The translations under genes were made by a program, and so were the position numbers. Of a stretch of 64,000 bases of DNA, positions 38,509 through 49,125 are shown in pieces. The DNA is taken from positions 11,004,925 through 11,068,924 of the forward strand of contig OX155964.1 of the NCBI GenBank assembly GCA_944548615.1, in the 5' to 3' direction. A model generated the notes under the pieces. It worked only from the letters and a program-made list of their open reading frames with translations. It searched no databases and was not told where the DNA came from. This stretch comes from Micropterix aruncella. Taxonomy: Eukaryota; Arthropoda; Insecta; Lepidoptera; Micropterigidae. Position 1 is the first letter of the stretch; every line of letters begins with the position of its first letter.

Positions 38509-38805
38509 GGGCTCGATTGCGTTTCTACTAGAACTAAATCGGAAATTAGTCCGTGTGAACGAGACAGGGCGATACGCTAGAGCGGAATATGAAATGAACG
38601 GTTGTCACTTTTCCGCATTAAAACTACCCACAAAAGATAAAGCATCTGAATCTAACACCGCACGAAATGTGTTCAAATTTATTCGAACGAATATAAGTTC
38701 GACAGGTAGTTTTTATCGACGATCGTTCGTTTCATATTCAGCTCTAACGTATTGCTCTACCTCCTCAGTTCAGTTTTCGTTCACAAGGAAACGTAATCGG
38801 GCCCA
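38509..38805. mobile_element. Foldback MITE of 297 bp
   Basis: The ends GGGCTCGATTGCGTTTCT and (complement) GGGCCCGATTACGTTTCC are inverted. The arms continue as imperfect inverted repeats for about 90 bp (GCGGAATATGAAATGAACG on the left against CGTTCGTTTCATATTCAGC on the right). The ends resemble those of the element at 23445-24196. The 84-codon ORF inside is a by-product. Confidence 0.7.
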
Positions 38806-38903
38806 CTAACTAACATATATTGCAATGTAAATAAAAGCTTGTAAAAATGCTAATTATTCGATACTGAAATGGGCATTGAGTTTAATATTATGGGTTTAAT
38901 ACA

Positions 38904-39672
38904 TACAAGGTGTTCGGCAGACGGTTGTACATACGATTATGACGGACAAGTGAGGCCCTCATCTACATGCTTGGCCCCAAAAATTTAACCTAGGCCTCAC
39001 AATTTTTTTTTAATGATTTTTGTTGTAATATGGCGAAATTTTTCATTTCCATGGCTTTAAACTCCATTAACTTGATTTAAAACTGATAAAACAGTCACTT
39101 TTTTTTTATTCGTATCTAAATTAGTAGCAGATTAATAATGAAAAAAAATTTGGCTCAGATAATCACCATTAAAAAAAAAATTGCCCTAAAGTACAAAAAC
39201 ACTTTAAAAATAATCTTAAATGTCAATTTGGCATTGCATAAAAAAAAAAAGAGGTAGAGCGCTTCAAATTTAATCAAAACATCTATAGGTTATGCCCTTT
39301 CTATTGGTATGCAATTTACGTATTTTATTTCAAAATAACAGGAGGTATTTATCATTTCACCAAAACTGACGTAAATTGCTGAAGAAAAAAAAACAGGGCT
39401 ATTTTTTTAATGGTGGTTGTCTGAACCAATTTTTTTTTAATTATTCTGCTAGTAATTTAGATACGAATAAAAAAAATGTTGACTGTTTTATCAGTTTTAA
39501 ATGAAGTTAATGGAGTTTAAAGCCATGGAAATGAAAAAATTTCGTCATACTACAAAAAAATCATTAAAAAAAATCGTGAGGCCTAGGATAAATTTTTGGG
39601 GCCAAGCATGTAGGTGAGGGCCTCACTTGTCCGTCATAATCGTATGTACAACCGTCTGCCGAACACCCTGTA
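38904..39672. mobile_element. Foldback element, 769 bp, long inverted arms
   Basis: The left end TACAAGGTGTTCGGCAGACG and the right end (complement) TACAGGGTGTTCGGCAGACG open arms that remain complementary for roughly 280 bp (CGATTATGACGGACAAGTG, CATGCTTGGCCCC, CCATGGCTTTAAACTCCATT, CTGATAAAACAGTC). The loop holds an unrelated AT-rich centre. No coding region. Non-autonomous DNA element of unknown superfamily; I could not define the target duplication. Confidence 0.85.
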
Positions 39673-39869
39673 TAATATGTAAGTAAGTGCTTTTTATTAT
39701 TATTTGTAATATGATAAAAAATATAATGATTTTACATACATACATAATATATAAATTTGTAAAATGTCAAAATATTCAAGCCTGCCATTGCCATTTAGAC
39801 GGTAAGTAGCTCCGTCGGAATCCCGTAAAATTATCAAAATCCCTCAATCAAACTTTATAACGAAGATGA

Positions 39870-40160
39870 AGTGAGTGAATTAAGCGACGCCCCCCGAAGT
39901 GTCGTAATGGGATCGCCCAGTCGACGCGGCGCCGGCGAATGTACAGCCGCACCCCTCACTCGTACGCGACGCCTCCTCCAGCTCCGTCTCTGTCTCGCCG
40001 TTAATTCTATCCGTTTTTTTACCTCCTCACACTTTATGGCGTCCCGGTGCGGTGGCGTGGCGCGGCCCGAATGGTGTTTTTAATTAAATCGTTTGGGCTA
40101 CCTTTTTAATGGCGGTCCGGCCGGCCAATAAAAGGTGCAACGTTATTTAATTCCTCTTTT
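39870..40160. other. GC-rich block with homeodomain-type AT motifs, possible regulatory DNA
   Basis: Strongly GC-rich compared with its surroundings (GTCGACGCGGCGCCGGCG, GGTGCGGTGGCGTGGCGCGG), followed by TTTTTAATTAAATCG, CCGGCCGGCC and TATTTAATTGGCC. It does not match other repeats in the window. A 70-codon ORF is present but has no domain or splice partners. It could be a conserved enhancer or an unrecognised 5' exon. Function unknown. Confidence 0.3.
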
Positions 40161-40189
40161 CGCCCGTATTTAATTGGCCAGTGTAATTA

Positions 40190-40690
40190 TTTTACACCTA
40201 TCCACTGAAAAACTCAGTCACGGGCTAGATAGACCAAAAGTAGGTAATGTAAATCCCAGTTTTAAAACCATGTCGAGTAAGTTAACATAACCCGTGACTT
40301 GGTTTGTTTGGTAGAATAATAACCTAATTTAAAGTAATAATAGCATCTATGTATTTATATGACAGTAAAAAGGGAAGAAACCTAACAATTAAATTACCTA
40401 TCATCATCTTTTAATAGATTAGTGGTTTCCAACCTTTTTGAGGCTATTACCCATAAAACGGGTTAGACATTAGCAACTACCCCAAAAAGTTTAGTTTTAG
40501 CCCTATACTTGGCAGAACTTTTTATTTTGAAAATGATAATATTTATTGTACAAAATGTGTTCTAAGGTTTTTACACCTATCCACTAAAAAACTAGGGCAC
40601 GGGCTAGATAGACCAAAAGTAGGTAATGTGAATCCCAGTTTTCAAACCATGTCGAGTAAGTCAAGATAACCCGTGACGTTGTTTGGTAAT
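40190..40690. repeat. Direct repeats of about 120 bp
   Basis: TTACACCTATCCACTRAAAA ... CACGGGCTAGATAGACC ... CATGTCGAGTAAGT ... CCCGTGAC occurs at 40190-40310 and again at 40570-40690. The spacer contains TTCCAACCTTTTTGAGG, which recurs near 40949. These are fragments of one repeat family, or a duplication. Confidence 0.75.
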
Positions 40691-42372
40691 ATAATAACCT
40701 TAATAACCGTAATAATAACGTATGACAATAAGTAGGTTGATTGTAAAATATAATTGTAGACTGTAAGATATCGCTATAGCGATAAGTTCGCCATTTGTGC
40801 ATAAATTGTCTTTTTTTTATAAAACCAGTGTAATATTCATTAATTAATATTTTTATAGCACAATAACGTTATTGTTTTCTATTCTATTCCATTCTATTCT
40901 AATGGGAAAAACACGTTAATATGAAACTACTTCCTATAGCAGTAGTTCCCAACCTTTTGAGGCATAAAACCCATAAAAAGGGGTTATATTAATAAAGATA
41001 TTGCAAATACCCCAAGAATTTATTTTTAAGCGTAGGTACTTACCTATAGATACTTGGCAGGATTTTTTTTTATTTTGGAAATGATAATATTTTTGGTATA
41101 AAACGTGTTCTACGGTAATTTACATATCGACACCTCCTACGTATAGTATTGTAACTATTAAAAATGATATTTCTGTTTCCTTTCATAAATCGCATTTATT
41201 TATGGTATACCTACCATTTAATTTAATTTGAAAACCGGAATTTTTGAAAATCGGAAGTAGGGTAGACCGGGGACAAATGATACAGGGGACAGTTAAAACA
41301 AAGCCGTTTTCTCAGTTCCTATGATAGCTATCAATGTGTGAGTGCCAACAGATTATACCTCTATAGGGCCCCGTATAACCTCTAGTTAGTCGCCGACGTC
41401 GGATTGTGCAAACGCCTACAGGGAGCCGACAAAATTTCACGACCCCAAATGTAAGTTTTACGTAACATTTCAATCAACTTATTTTTCATGATGGATGTAA
41501 TGATGTTCACTTTTGCCTTACCTATCATGTACCTTTGGGTCTTGAGATTCTTTTGTGTATTATTTTGTCTGGATATGTGCTATGTAGTTCAGAATAAATT
41601 GTTTTTTTGGAAAAAAGTGTCGCCGGGGACGATTGATACAATATTGAAGGGGACAATTGATACGTATCAATTGACCCCGTGTATCAACTGTCCCCGTTGA
41701 CGATTCATTAGCCAGTATTGTCAGTTTTATGATTGTCATGACTAATTAGTCTTCATGACGACATAATTTTGATTTATATGGTACAGCGCCCCTCTATGAT
41801 CTGTTGTTATCGTTAATATGATAGCCATCTCCTTTTTCACATATCATAATTAATATCTCAATAATACGTATTTCGGCAAGAACCAAAAATGAAATCGCCT
41901 AATGTCCGGTGAAGAAATGACCAACGGCCTCATAAATTTATTATTGTAAATTGGGAATTTCAAACAAAAGATAATATACACCTGAACAAATAAAAGGGCA
42001 CTTAAATAAAAAGGATCAACCAAATTTGTAAAAGCAGGTACCAAACGCGAAATATCTTAAAAACGGACGATTTAATAAGGAACGTAGGAAAAGGTATGAT
42101 GCTAATTTGACAAGTCATTAGCAAACGGGAAAGACCAGGCACCTGCGGTTAAATGAGTAAAAAGTTTCGAAGTCACTATGGTAGACTTGTGTGAAAATTC
42201 AAAGTGAACGGGTGTCCATTTGTGTGTTTTATCTACACGTATTAAGTGAGTACAGATACAGACGTAAGGGTCCTACAAACCCTCGTTACGAGCCTTAGTA
42301 CGAGGAGACGGCAGCAGCGGGACTGTATCCAGGAAGTGCAACAGCATCCAAGGTAGGAACTGAAAGTTCTGA

Positions 42373-42615
42373 AAAGTAGCTGAAAAAAGAGGAAAATCTC
42401 AGGAAACCAAAAATAAACGAGAATTACAAAGTTCAGCCAATATAAGTGACAAAGATGTAGAAGAATATTTTTGTTTGGTATGTGGTGAATCATATTCGTC
42501 AAGTAAGCCAAATGAAACTTGGATACAATGCACTGCATGTAATTTATGGGCACACGAGGAATGTACGCCTCAAGATGGAGGGGGATACGTTTGCCAAAAC
42601 TGTGACTCAGACTAA
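42373..42615 (+). pseudogene. Pogo-type transposase C-terminal fragment with PHD-like zinc finger
   Basis: The open frame of 80 codons begins after a stop at 42370 and ends at TAA 42613-42615. It begins Lys/Arg-rich (EKRGKSQ) and then has the pattern CLVC-x13-WIQCTAC-x4-HEEC, then YVCQNC close to the end, a Cys4-His-Cys3 PHD-like finger. Many insect pogo/Tigger transposases end in such a finger. No start codon or catalytic domain is present here. Confidence 0.7.
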
Positions 42616-42696
42616 TTTACTTAATTATATGTATTATAATTCCGGGTAACGTAAGATTTGTAATACTCTTGTACATTTGTGATACTCTTGTACAAC

Positions 42697-43975
42697 CAAA
42701 ATATTTGGTGAAGTTAGTTTTTTTATTCTTGTTACAATACCTATATGTATGTATATAACGTTGACTGAACTAAATTAATAATGTCAATTTTGATCTCGAT
42801 TAAAATAAGTAAGTTACTTATGCCTATGTTCTAAGTTTGGTTTTTGTTTAATCTTGTTTAATAATTTGTTGACATTTTAGATATATTTTAGATGTATCTT
42901 GCCGTGCGCCTTTCACAGCGTTTACCTCGCATCGTCTGTACATGGCTTTATGATTATGATTTAGAATAGAGTAATTATAAGGTTAATTTTTAACCCCGAA
43001 ATAAGGAGTATTTTAGACCAAAATATTTGGTGAAGTTAGTTTTTTAATTCTTGTTACAATATCTATATGTAGGTTTATAACGTTGACTAAACTAGAATTT
43101 TGATCTCGATTAAAATTAGGAAGTTACTTATGCCTAAGTTCTAAGTTTGGTTTTCGTTTAATTTTGTTTAAAAGTTAGTTTTTTTTAATGTATTTTATAT
43201 GTATCTTGCCGTGCACCTGTCACAGCGTTTTCCTGGCATCGTCTGTACATGGCTTTATGATTATAATTTAGAATAAAGTATTTATTAAGTTTATTTTTAA
43301 CCCCGAAATGATTAGTGTTTTAAACCAACATATTTGGTGAAGTTATACAGTCAGTTACTTATGCCTAAGTTCTAAGTTTGGTTTTCGTTTAATTTTGTTT
43401 AAAAGTTAGTTTTTTTTAATGTATTTTATATGTATCTTGCCGTGCACCTGTCACAGCGTTTTCCTGGCATCGTCTGTACATGGCTTTATGATTATAATTT
43501 AGAATAAAGTATTTATTAAGTTTATTTTTAACCCCGAAATGATTAGAGTTTTAAACCAACATATTTGGTGAAGTTATATTCTTGTTACAATACATACCTA
43601 TATGTAGGTTTGTAACGTTGACTGATCAAGATTAAGAATGTTAATTTTGATCTCGATAAAAAAAAAGGAAATTACTAACGCCTAAGTTTTAAGTTTTCGT
43701 TTAATCTTGTTTAACAATTTGTTGACATTTTAGATGTATCTTGCCATGCGCCTTTCACAGCGTTTGCTTCGCATCGTCAGTACGTGGCTTTATGGCTATG
43801 ATTTATAAAGTAATTATTAAGTTTATTGGTAGCCCCGAAATGAGGAGTGTTTTAAACCAAAATATTTGATGAATTAGTTTTTTATTCTTGTTAGAATACA
43901 TACATGTAGGTGTATAATGTTGACTGAACTAAAAAAGAATGTTTGTTATGATCTCGATTAAAATAGAAATGTTAA
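42697..43975. repeat. Tandem array of about 300-bp units inside element B
   Basis: Four units plus a partial one begin with CCAAAATATTTGGTGAAGTT or CCAACATATTTGGTGAAG at about 42697, 43017, 43325, 43556 and 43856. Each contains CTTAAGTTCTAAGTTTGG-like text, GTATCTTGCCGTGCRCCT, CACAGCGTTT and CATCGTCTGTACATGGC. The third unit is shortened to about 231 bp. Divergence between neighbours is low. Confidence 0.92.
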
Positions 43976-44748
43976 ATATATGTACATTATATCTAATAAA
44001 AATGATCCCGAACAGTTTTACTAGTTTTATTCGTAAATACCAAAGTGACTTTTAATGTTTATTATTAGGAAAATAGTAGTTAAAAACTGATGGGGACAGT
44101 TGAAACATGGGGACGGTTGATACAAACTTATTTTCATACAATTTCTTACTTTTAGTTTTCATTAACTATTTTGGATTTGCTTGCTTAATTTACAAAAAGA
44201 AAACTTGAATTATACTTGTTTCTTTAAGATTCGTCACTTTGTTTTCATTATAATGTTATAGAACTTATATATAAAATTTTAGAGGATGATTTATATAATT
44301 AATTTTTCAGATATTCGCACCTAAATATTCTATTTCTTTTCATATCTGAGTTAAAAAGCATAAAATTATCTATCTATTACCGTTAAAAAATAGTCTTTCA
44401 TGGAACAAAATGTATGTTTTTTCATCGGCTGAAATTATGTATCATTTGTCCCCGGGTATGGGACAATTGATACAATCTACCATGGTCTCTTTTCTGGTCT
44501 ACAGTCGTTGAAGTATTTGACTTTAATTAAAATTGATTATTGAATTAGATAGCTGAATAAATTGTCTATTCAATCATATTGATACATCTATCTAGAGTTT
44601 AATACTTTAGGCAATATTCACCTAAAAGTAAAAAGTGATCCAACTGTCCCCGGTCTCCCCTATAGTATCCGCAGTACAAACTGGCGACTGGGGCAATTAG
44701 AGACAGTTAACATAAGAATGGTACCATGTCGATAAAATATTTATCTAT

Positions 44749-45400
44749 ACTAATATTATAGAGAGGTAAAGTTTGTGATGTTGTAGGAAGTAATCTCTGG
44801 ATCTACTGAACCGATTTTGAAAATTCTTTTACTAATAGAAAGCCACATTATTTGTGAGTGTCATAAGTTATATATTAATCCGAAAAATAAAAAGACTTTT
44901 TCGTGGTAGTCGGATTTGTAAAGTAAGTCGGAGAATAAGCGGTCGGACAAAAACGTTTCTAACTAACACTCCCTTAACGATGAGAGATATATGATTAAGT
45001 TCTAGATAAAAGTTGTAGAGCTTGATAATGCCTACAAAAAAGTCAGCGACAGCATATGTCTAACTTTTATATTATATTCATTATGAATTCTTATCAAAAT
45101 AAGTAAATTTATCGTCTCAAGTGTTTAAAACAAAAGACTTTTCCCTTTTACTGCATAAAGAGATATTACGACATAGGTATGGAACCGCGACCGTATCGTA
45201 ATCTATACTTCTATACTAATATTATAAAGAGGTAAAGTTTGTGACGTTGTAGGAAGTAATCTCTGGATCTACTGAACCGATTTTGAAAAAAAAAATTAAC
45301 AATAAAAAGCCACATTATTTGTGAGTGTCATAGGCTATATATTATTCCGAAAAAAGAAAAGACTTTTACCTGCTAAAATTAGATAGATAGATAAAATTCC
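44749..45400 (+). mobile_element. Two Helitron 5'-end fragments in direct repeat
   Basis: TCTATACTAATATTATAGAG (44749) and CTATACTAATATTATAAAGA (45208) start two copies of one sequence: GGTAAAGTTTGTGAYGTTG, AAGTAATCTCTGGATC, GCCACATTATTTGTGAGTG. This is the 5' type of the complete Helitron at 49570-50287. No CTAG-ended 3' terminus is found after either, so both look truncated. Confidence 0.65.
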
Positions 45401-45607
45401 TAGATTTAGCCAAAAGCGGTGAGTAAATACCGTAATAGGTGATAAGTAGCTAACCGATTAGGACTATTAATTGTGGTAACCGTAACAGTTTGATTTCGAC
45501 ATTTTATGACATCTTGACGACACTTTTGCCAAATTAGTTTTCGTCTACTATAATTATTGTGCGTATTATGTAGGTCATTAGGCATTATTTATGACAAAAT
45601 ATTCTGC

Positions 45608-45615
45608 TATAAAAG
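45608..45615 (+). promoter_or_regulatory. TATA box upstream of the 106-codon ORF
   Basis: TATAAAAG lies 60 bp before the ATG at 45675. This leaves room for a transcription start about 30 bp on (near 45638-45648) and a short leader. The match to consensus is exact, but AT-rich DNA gives such matches by chance. Confidence 0.45.
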
Positions 45616-45674
45616 GCTTAATGTCAAAGAGCATAACGCATTCGTTATACGAACTCTATTTGTGAATCTACATC

Positions 45675-45995
45675 ATGATGGAAGATTTTTGCAAAACTTA
45701 TTTGACCAAGTTAAGAAGTGATGTTAACCAGCAAAGCCGGCATGTCATTCTCAACATTTGTAAGTGGTTGCATAAATTGAAAGAAGACCCTGAAAACATA
45801 AGAAAAATTGATTTTCAACAACCAAGAAAGTTGGCAGCATTAGTTTGTGGAACGAGCGAACGAACTCTAGATCGAATTCGGAATCGATTCAAAAATCTCC
45901 AGAACGAAGACCTGGCCAAAGCACATATAATTGACACCCATTGTCATGTTATTAATCTACAAGACGATCGTGACAGTGAAGACGAATATGAATAG
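45675..45995 (+). CDS. Small intact ORF, putative helix-turn-helix protein, 106 residues
   Basis: One exon starts at ATGATGGAAG and ends at TAG 45993-45995. The second Met at 45678 is an equal choice. The N-terminal 45 residues are Lys/Arg-rich (SRHVILNICKWLHKLKEDPE). A region LAALVCGTSERTLDRIRNRF (residues about 54-73) reads like a helix-turn-helix with a recognition helix. The tail is acidic (DDRDSEDEYE). Proteins with this ordering are common as N-terminal DNA-binding parts of insect transposases. No DDE domain follows in any frame. It is unbroken, unlike every other transposon ORF here, with a TATA box upstream and a hairpin downstream. It may be a domesticated or truncated transposon gene, or a chance survivor. 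Function unknown. Confidence 0.5.
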   Translation: MMEDFCKTYLTKLRSDVNQQSRHVILNICKWLHKLKEDPENIRKIDFQQPRKLAALVCGTSERTLDRIRNRFKNLQNEDLAKAHIIDTHCHVINLQDDRDSEDEYE

Positions 45996-46161
45996 CTTGC
46001 TGACTTTCTTTGTTTAGTTTTATTTTATTTTTTTGTATAACAATTATTTTATTGTCAACTATTAGAAATTTGATACTTTTATATTTTTATTTTAATAATT
46101 CAATATCAATATTTATATTTTTAACTTATTTAATATTTATCGTAATGAAACAATACTGAAA

Positions 46162-46219
46162 TATAAATAGGATAGAAAATGAAATTCACGCGGTAAATTC
46201 GTTTTCTATCCTATTTATA
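46162..46219 (+). other. 18-bp perfect-stem hairpin downstream of the ORF
   Basis: TATAAATAGGATAGAAAA (46162-46179) pairs exactly with TTTTCTATCCTATTTATA (46202-46219) around a 22-nt loop containing a CGCGG core. It could be an end structure of a small transposon or a transcribed hairpin; there is no direct evidence for either. Confidence 0.85.
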
Positions 46220-46503
46220 ATGTCAAACAACCGCGATAGTCTTCGATTTTATAATACTGAAATAATATGTATTTCCCTCGTTTCATTACTTTATCGACAT
46301 TCCTTTTGTATGCGTAAAATTACCTACACTACGGTTACAGGTATCGCTCCATAAGGCCGTGCAAGTGCGAAAGAGATAGCACGATTTCGATGATAAATTA
46401 CCTGACTCGCCACTTTGTAATGCGGATAGTATAGGTAGGTACCTACCATTTAATTTGAAAACCGGAATTTCGTTAAATTAGTTTTAAGTATAGGTAGGTA
46501 CTA

Positions 46504-46580
46504 TAAATAAATGCGATTTATGAAAGGAAACAGAAATACCATTTTTAATAGTTACAATACTATACGTAGGTGTCGATATG
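46504..46580 (-). repeat. Inverted repeat partner of 41123-41203
   Basis: This 77-bp stretch is the reverse complement of 41123-41203 (CATATCGACACCTCCTACG ... CATAAATCGCATTTATTTA) with few mismatches. Both copies stop at the outward-facing CATATCGAC. They enclose element B, the Helitron fragments and the HTH-like ORF, so they might be termini of a larger element. Confidence 0.75.
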
Positions 46581-47167
46581 CTGTATGAAAAAAAACGATT
46601 TTTTTTTTTAAAAACTTTTCGTTTTTTTTGAACGATCTAACCATTCAATATAATGAAATTATAATAAAACACACTCATCGCATACATTGTAGAGTAAACG
46701 CGCCTGAAAGTTTTCGAAGTCAGTTTTTAAAGCCTTAATGTCCAAGGCAACGAGCAACTTTTTTGATTCCCAATTTTAAATTGGTTCATTATCGAAAGAT
46801 TGACTTGGAAACTTTTTAAAATTAATGCTTATATTTTTCAAAAAACTCATAAAACTAAAATTCTTCAGATATGGTCGTTCCCAGGTATCATGTCGTCTTA
46901 ATACGATTATCGTCTTAGTACCGTAATCCCATTATTGTCATAATACCTACCTTAATCCGGTTACCTTAATCCGACGGATTATTAAAATAAAATATTGCGT
47001 TAGTTTCGACCTTTAAAATGTTTTGCATTATTAAATAATTTTGTAGATATTTGATTACTTAGACAGAACGAGTATAGTATAAAGTAAATATTTACAGCGT
47101 ACCTACTTTTAAAAAAATATAATGGTGTATTTAATTATAATATAGCCGTTTATGAAGGATAGTTACT
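46581..47167. other. AT-rich sequence, nothing recognised
   Basis: No ORF above noise, no repeat family member. TTACCTTAATCCGACGG-type short repeats of TTAATCCG occur near 46950. Confidence 0.45.
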
Positions 47168-47540
47168 CCATTTTTTACACGACTACCCAACAAAAAGTAT
47201 CTATATATTCTGTTTCCTGTATGTATGATTTCTGTTTATTTATTCCCCCATAACTTCTAAACACATGAACCGATTTAGAAGTGTGAAGTGTTGTTAGAAT
47301 TATTATGTTATTTCGAGTGTCATAGGTTGCCTTAGATGTCCAAATATCACGTAAATAGCTGTCTAAATGTCGAAATGTCAATAAATAAACATAAATATAT
47401 CGTGATTAGTTGAGTAGGTACATTCCGGAAATATACACGTATCTATATGGACGAATACATAAACTACAAGCATTTAAAGAAACCCCACAGTTCACATTCT
47501 ATTACGTCAGGGATGTTTTTATTCTTTTTGACATATTTTT
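47168..47540 (+). mobile_element. RepC copy 3, uninterrupted
   Basis: It runs without a break from TTTTTTACACGACTACCC through CTTCTAAACACATGAACCG, GAGTGTCATAGGTTGCC, ATAAATATATCGTG and ACACGTATCTATATGG to TTTTATTCTTTTTG. It serves as the reference that exposes insertions in copies 2 and 4. Confidence 0.75.
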
Positions 47541-49125
47541 TTGTTACAATAATTTGCATTCATTAATATTAGTAGGTAGGTCCTATCTACATACATAAAA
47601 GTAGTGTATAATATAAGCGTTCATAAATGGCTATTGCCGAAATATATAACTATTATCTCGGTGGGCGATAATTCAGGGCAGGCAATCGAAGTGAATTGTC
47701 GTCCACTTTGTCGACCGCGAGTCGCCCATTTAGATGTGATGAATGGATATTGGCTTTGAACGAGTGCCCGACATTGCCAAAGAAAAAGTAAAAGATAGAC
47801 CAAGGCTGCCATGTCATATTTATTAAAATATTGATTCCATATGTAAGAGTGGAATGTTACCCGGCAATGCTCGGATATCAGCTTCCTTCCTCCTCCCACC
47901 CCTCCTTCTCTCCCTTTCCCCTCTCTCTCCCCCCCCCCAAGTAGCAGATATTTTCTTAGAAATATATAAATACAATAATAATATAGATATACATAAGATG
48001 CAATATACATAGGTAGGTACTATTTGCAATATTGAAGGTATTAAAAGAAATTTAACCTATCAGGATAGATTTTACAGTTTTTAACATTTTTGTGGTTGAA
48101 TAATTTGTCTGTCCAACCATGATATTTTACACTTTGTTCAGTCACGTGGTGCGTAGGTATTTATACCTCACGTCAGACCTTTCAGTAACTAAATTTCCCC
48201 TGAGCTGAAGAAATGGCAGTGAACATACCCACCAGATTGATTACCGTCGTTTTGTCAAATCAACATATTAAGCAATAGGTACCTAAATAGTAACTCTTCC
48301 GAAATTTTCAGAAAACAATCACAACGAAGGCGTACTACCGAAGGTAACATCTGAGTAATTATAACATTTTGAAAAACTGTAAAATATCCAAATACAAAAC
48401 GTCTATCATATACCAACTGGTAAATCCTATCCTATCTGAATTATATCGAAGCGCCTATCTGTATTTTTTCTTTATGCGTATTGCCAGAGCTCACGTTGGG
48501 GATGGTGCTGGATGGGGTTCCGGTCATCTATAATATGACTCGATGTTTATAACACAGTTGTTCCCTGAATTATAAACGGATAATCACTTACATAGGATAC
48601 TAAATTAGGTCAAATATTAAAGATGGATTTGTGTACGGAAATGGCTGCAAAATATAGCAATCTACAATATGATTTGATATTTATAACACAGTTGTTTCCT
48701 GAAGTGCGAACGAATAATCACTTATATTGGATAAAAAATTAGGGCCGAAAAGCGTTGATAGTGGTATTAATTTGGTTGTAAGATAGCATTATTTCAGAGA
48801 GTATAAGTGTGGTAATATTATTTTGGTTGTTAGATAACAAGCATACCATACATACAAGTCAAATCAAATCAAATCAAATAATTTATTGCCCTAAAAACTA
48901 ATACATAGTTGTATAGACAGTTGTATTACATTTACGTTTGGCCGTGATATTCTTCATTAATGATCAAATTCTTCTATTAATAATCAAAACATAAAAGTTT
49001 CCTGCGATCTCTCATATCACGTCAGGAAAAAGACCGATTTTATTGTATATCGTCAGATTTCTTTTAAATGGTAAATGGCCCGGTGATAAATGGTACAGAA
49101 TTTCGCATTATTACAAATATAATAG
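47541..49125. other. Intergenic or intronic sequence with one LINE tail
   Basis: A pyrimidine-rich tract lies at 47880-47938. The direct repeat TTTATAACACAGTTGTTYCCTGAA at 48547 and 48687 (given here as a consensus) marks a diverged duplication. (TCAAA)n at 48861-48884 followed by ATTTATTGCCCTAAAAAC looks like the 3' tail of a minus-strand LINE. No gene is supported. Confidence 0.4.

Larger units (their letters stand above)
41260..44660 (+). mobile_element. Pogo-like element B, 3.4 kb
   Basis: Ends GGGTAGACCGGGGACA and (complement) GGGGAGACCGGGGACA, between TA dinucleotides (41258-41259 and 44661-44662). The motif GGGGACARTTGATAC is repeated about ten times: next to both ends, at 41625-41701 (including a palindromic pair) and at 44091-44128 and 44436-44478. 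Inside are a fragment of a transposase C-terminal zinc finger and a 300-bp tandem array. The DDE core is missing, so it is non-autonomous. Confidence 0.85.

Noticed and set aside
42242..42553. 103-codon minus-strand ORF rich in Cys and Leu
   Set aside because: It is the antisense of the transposase zinc-finger fragment.
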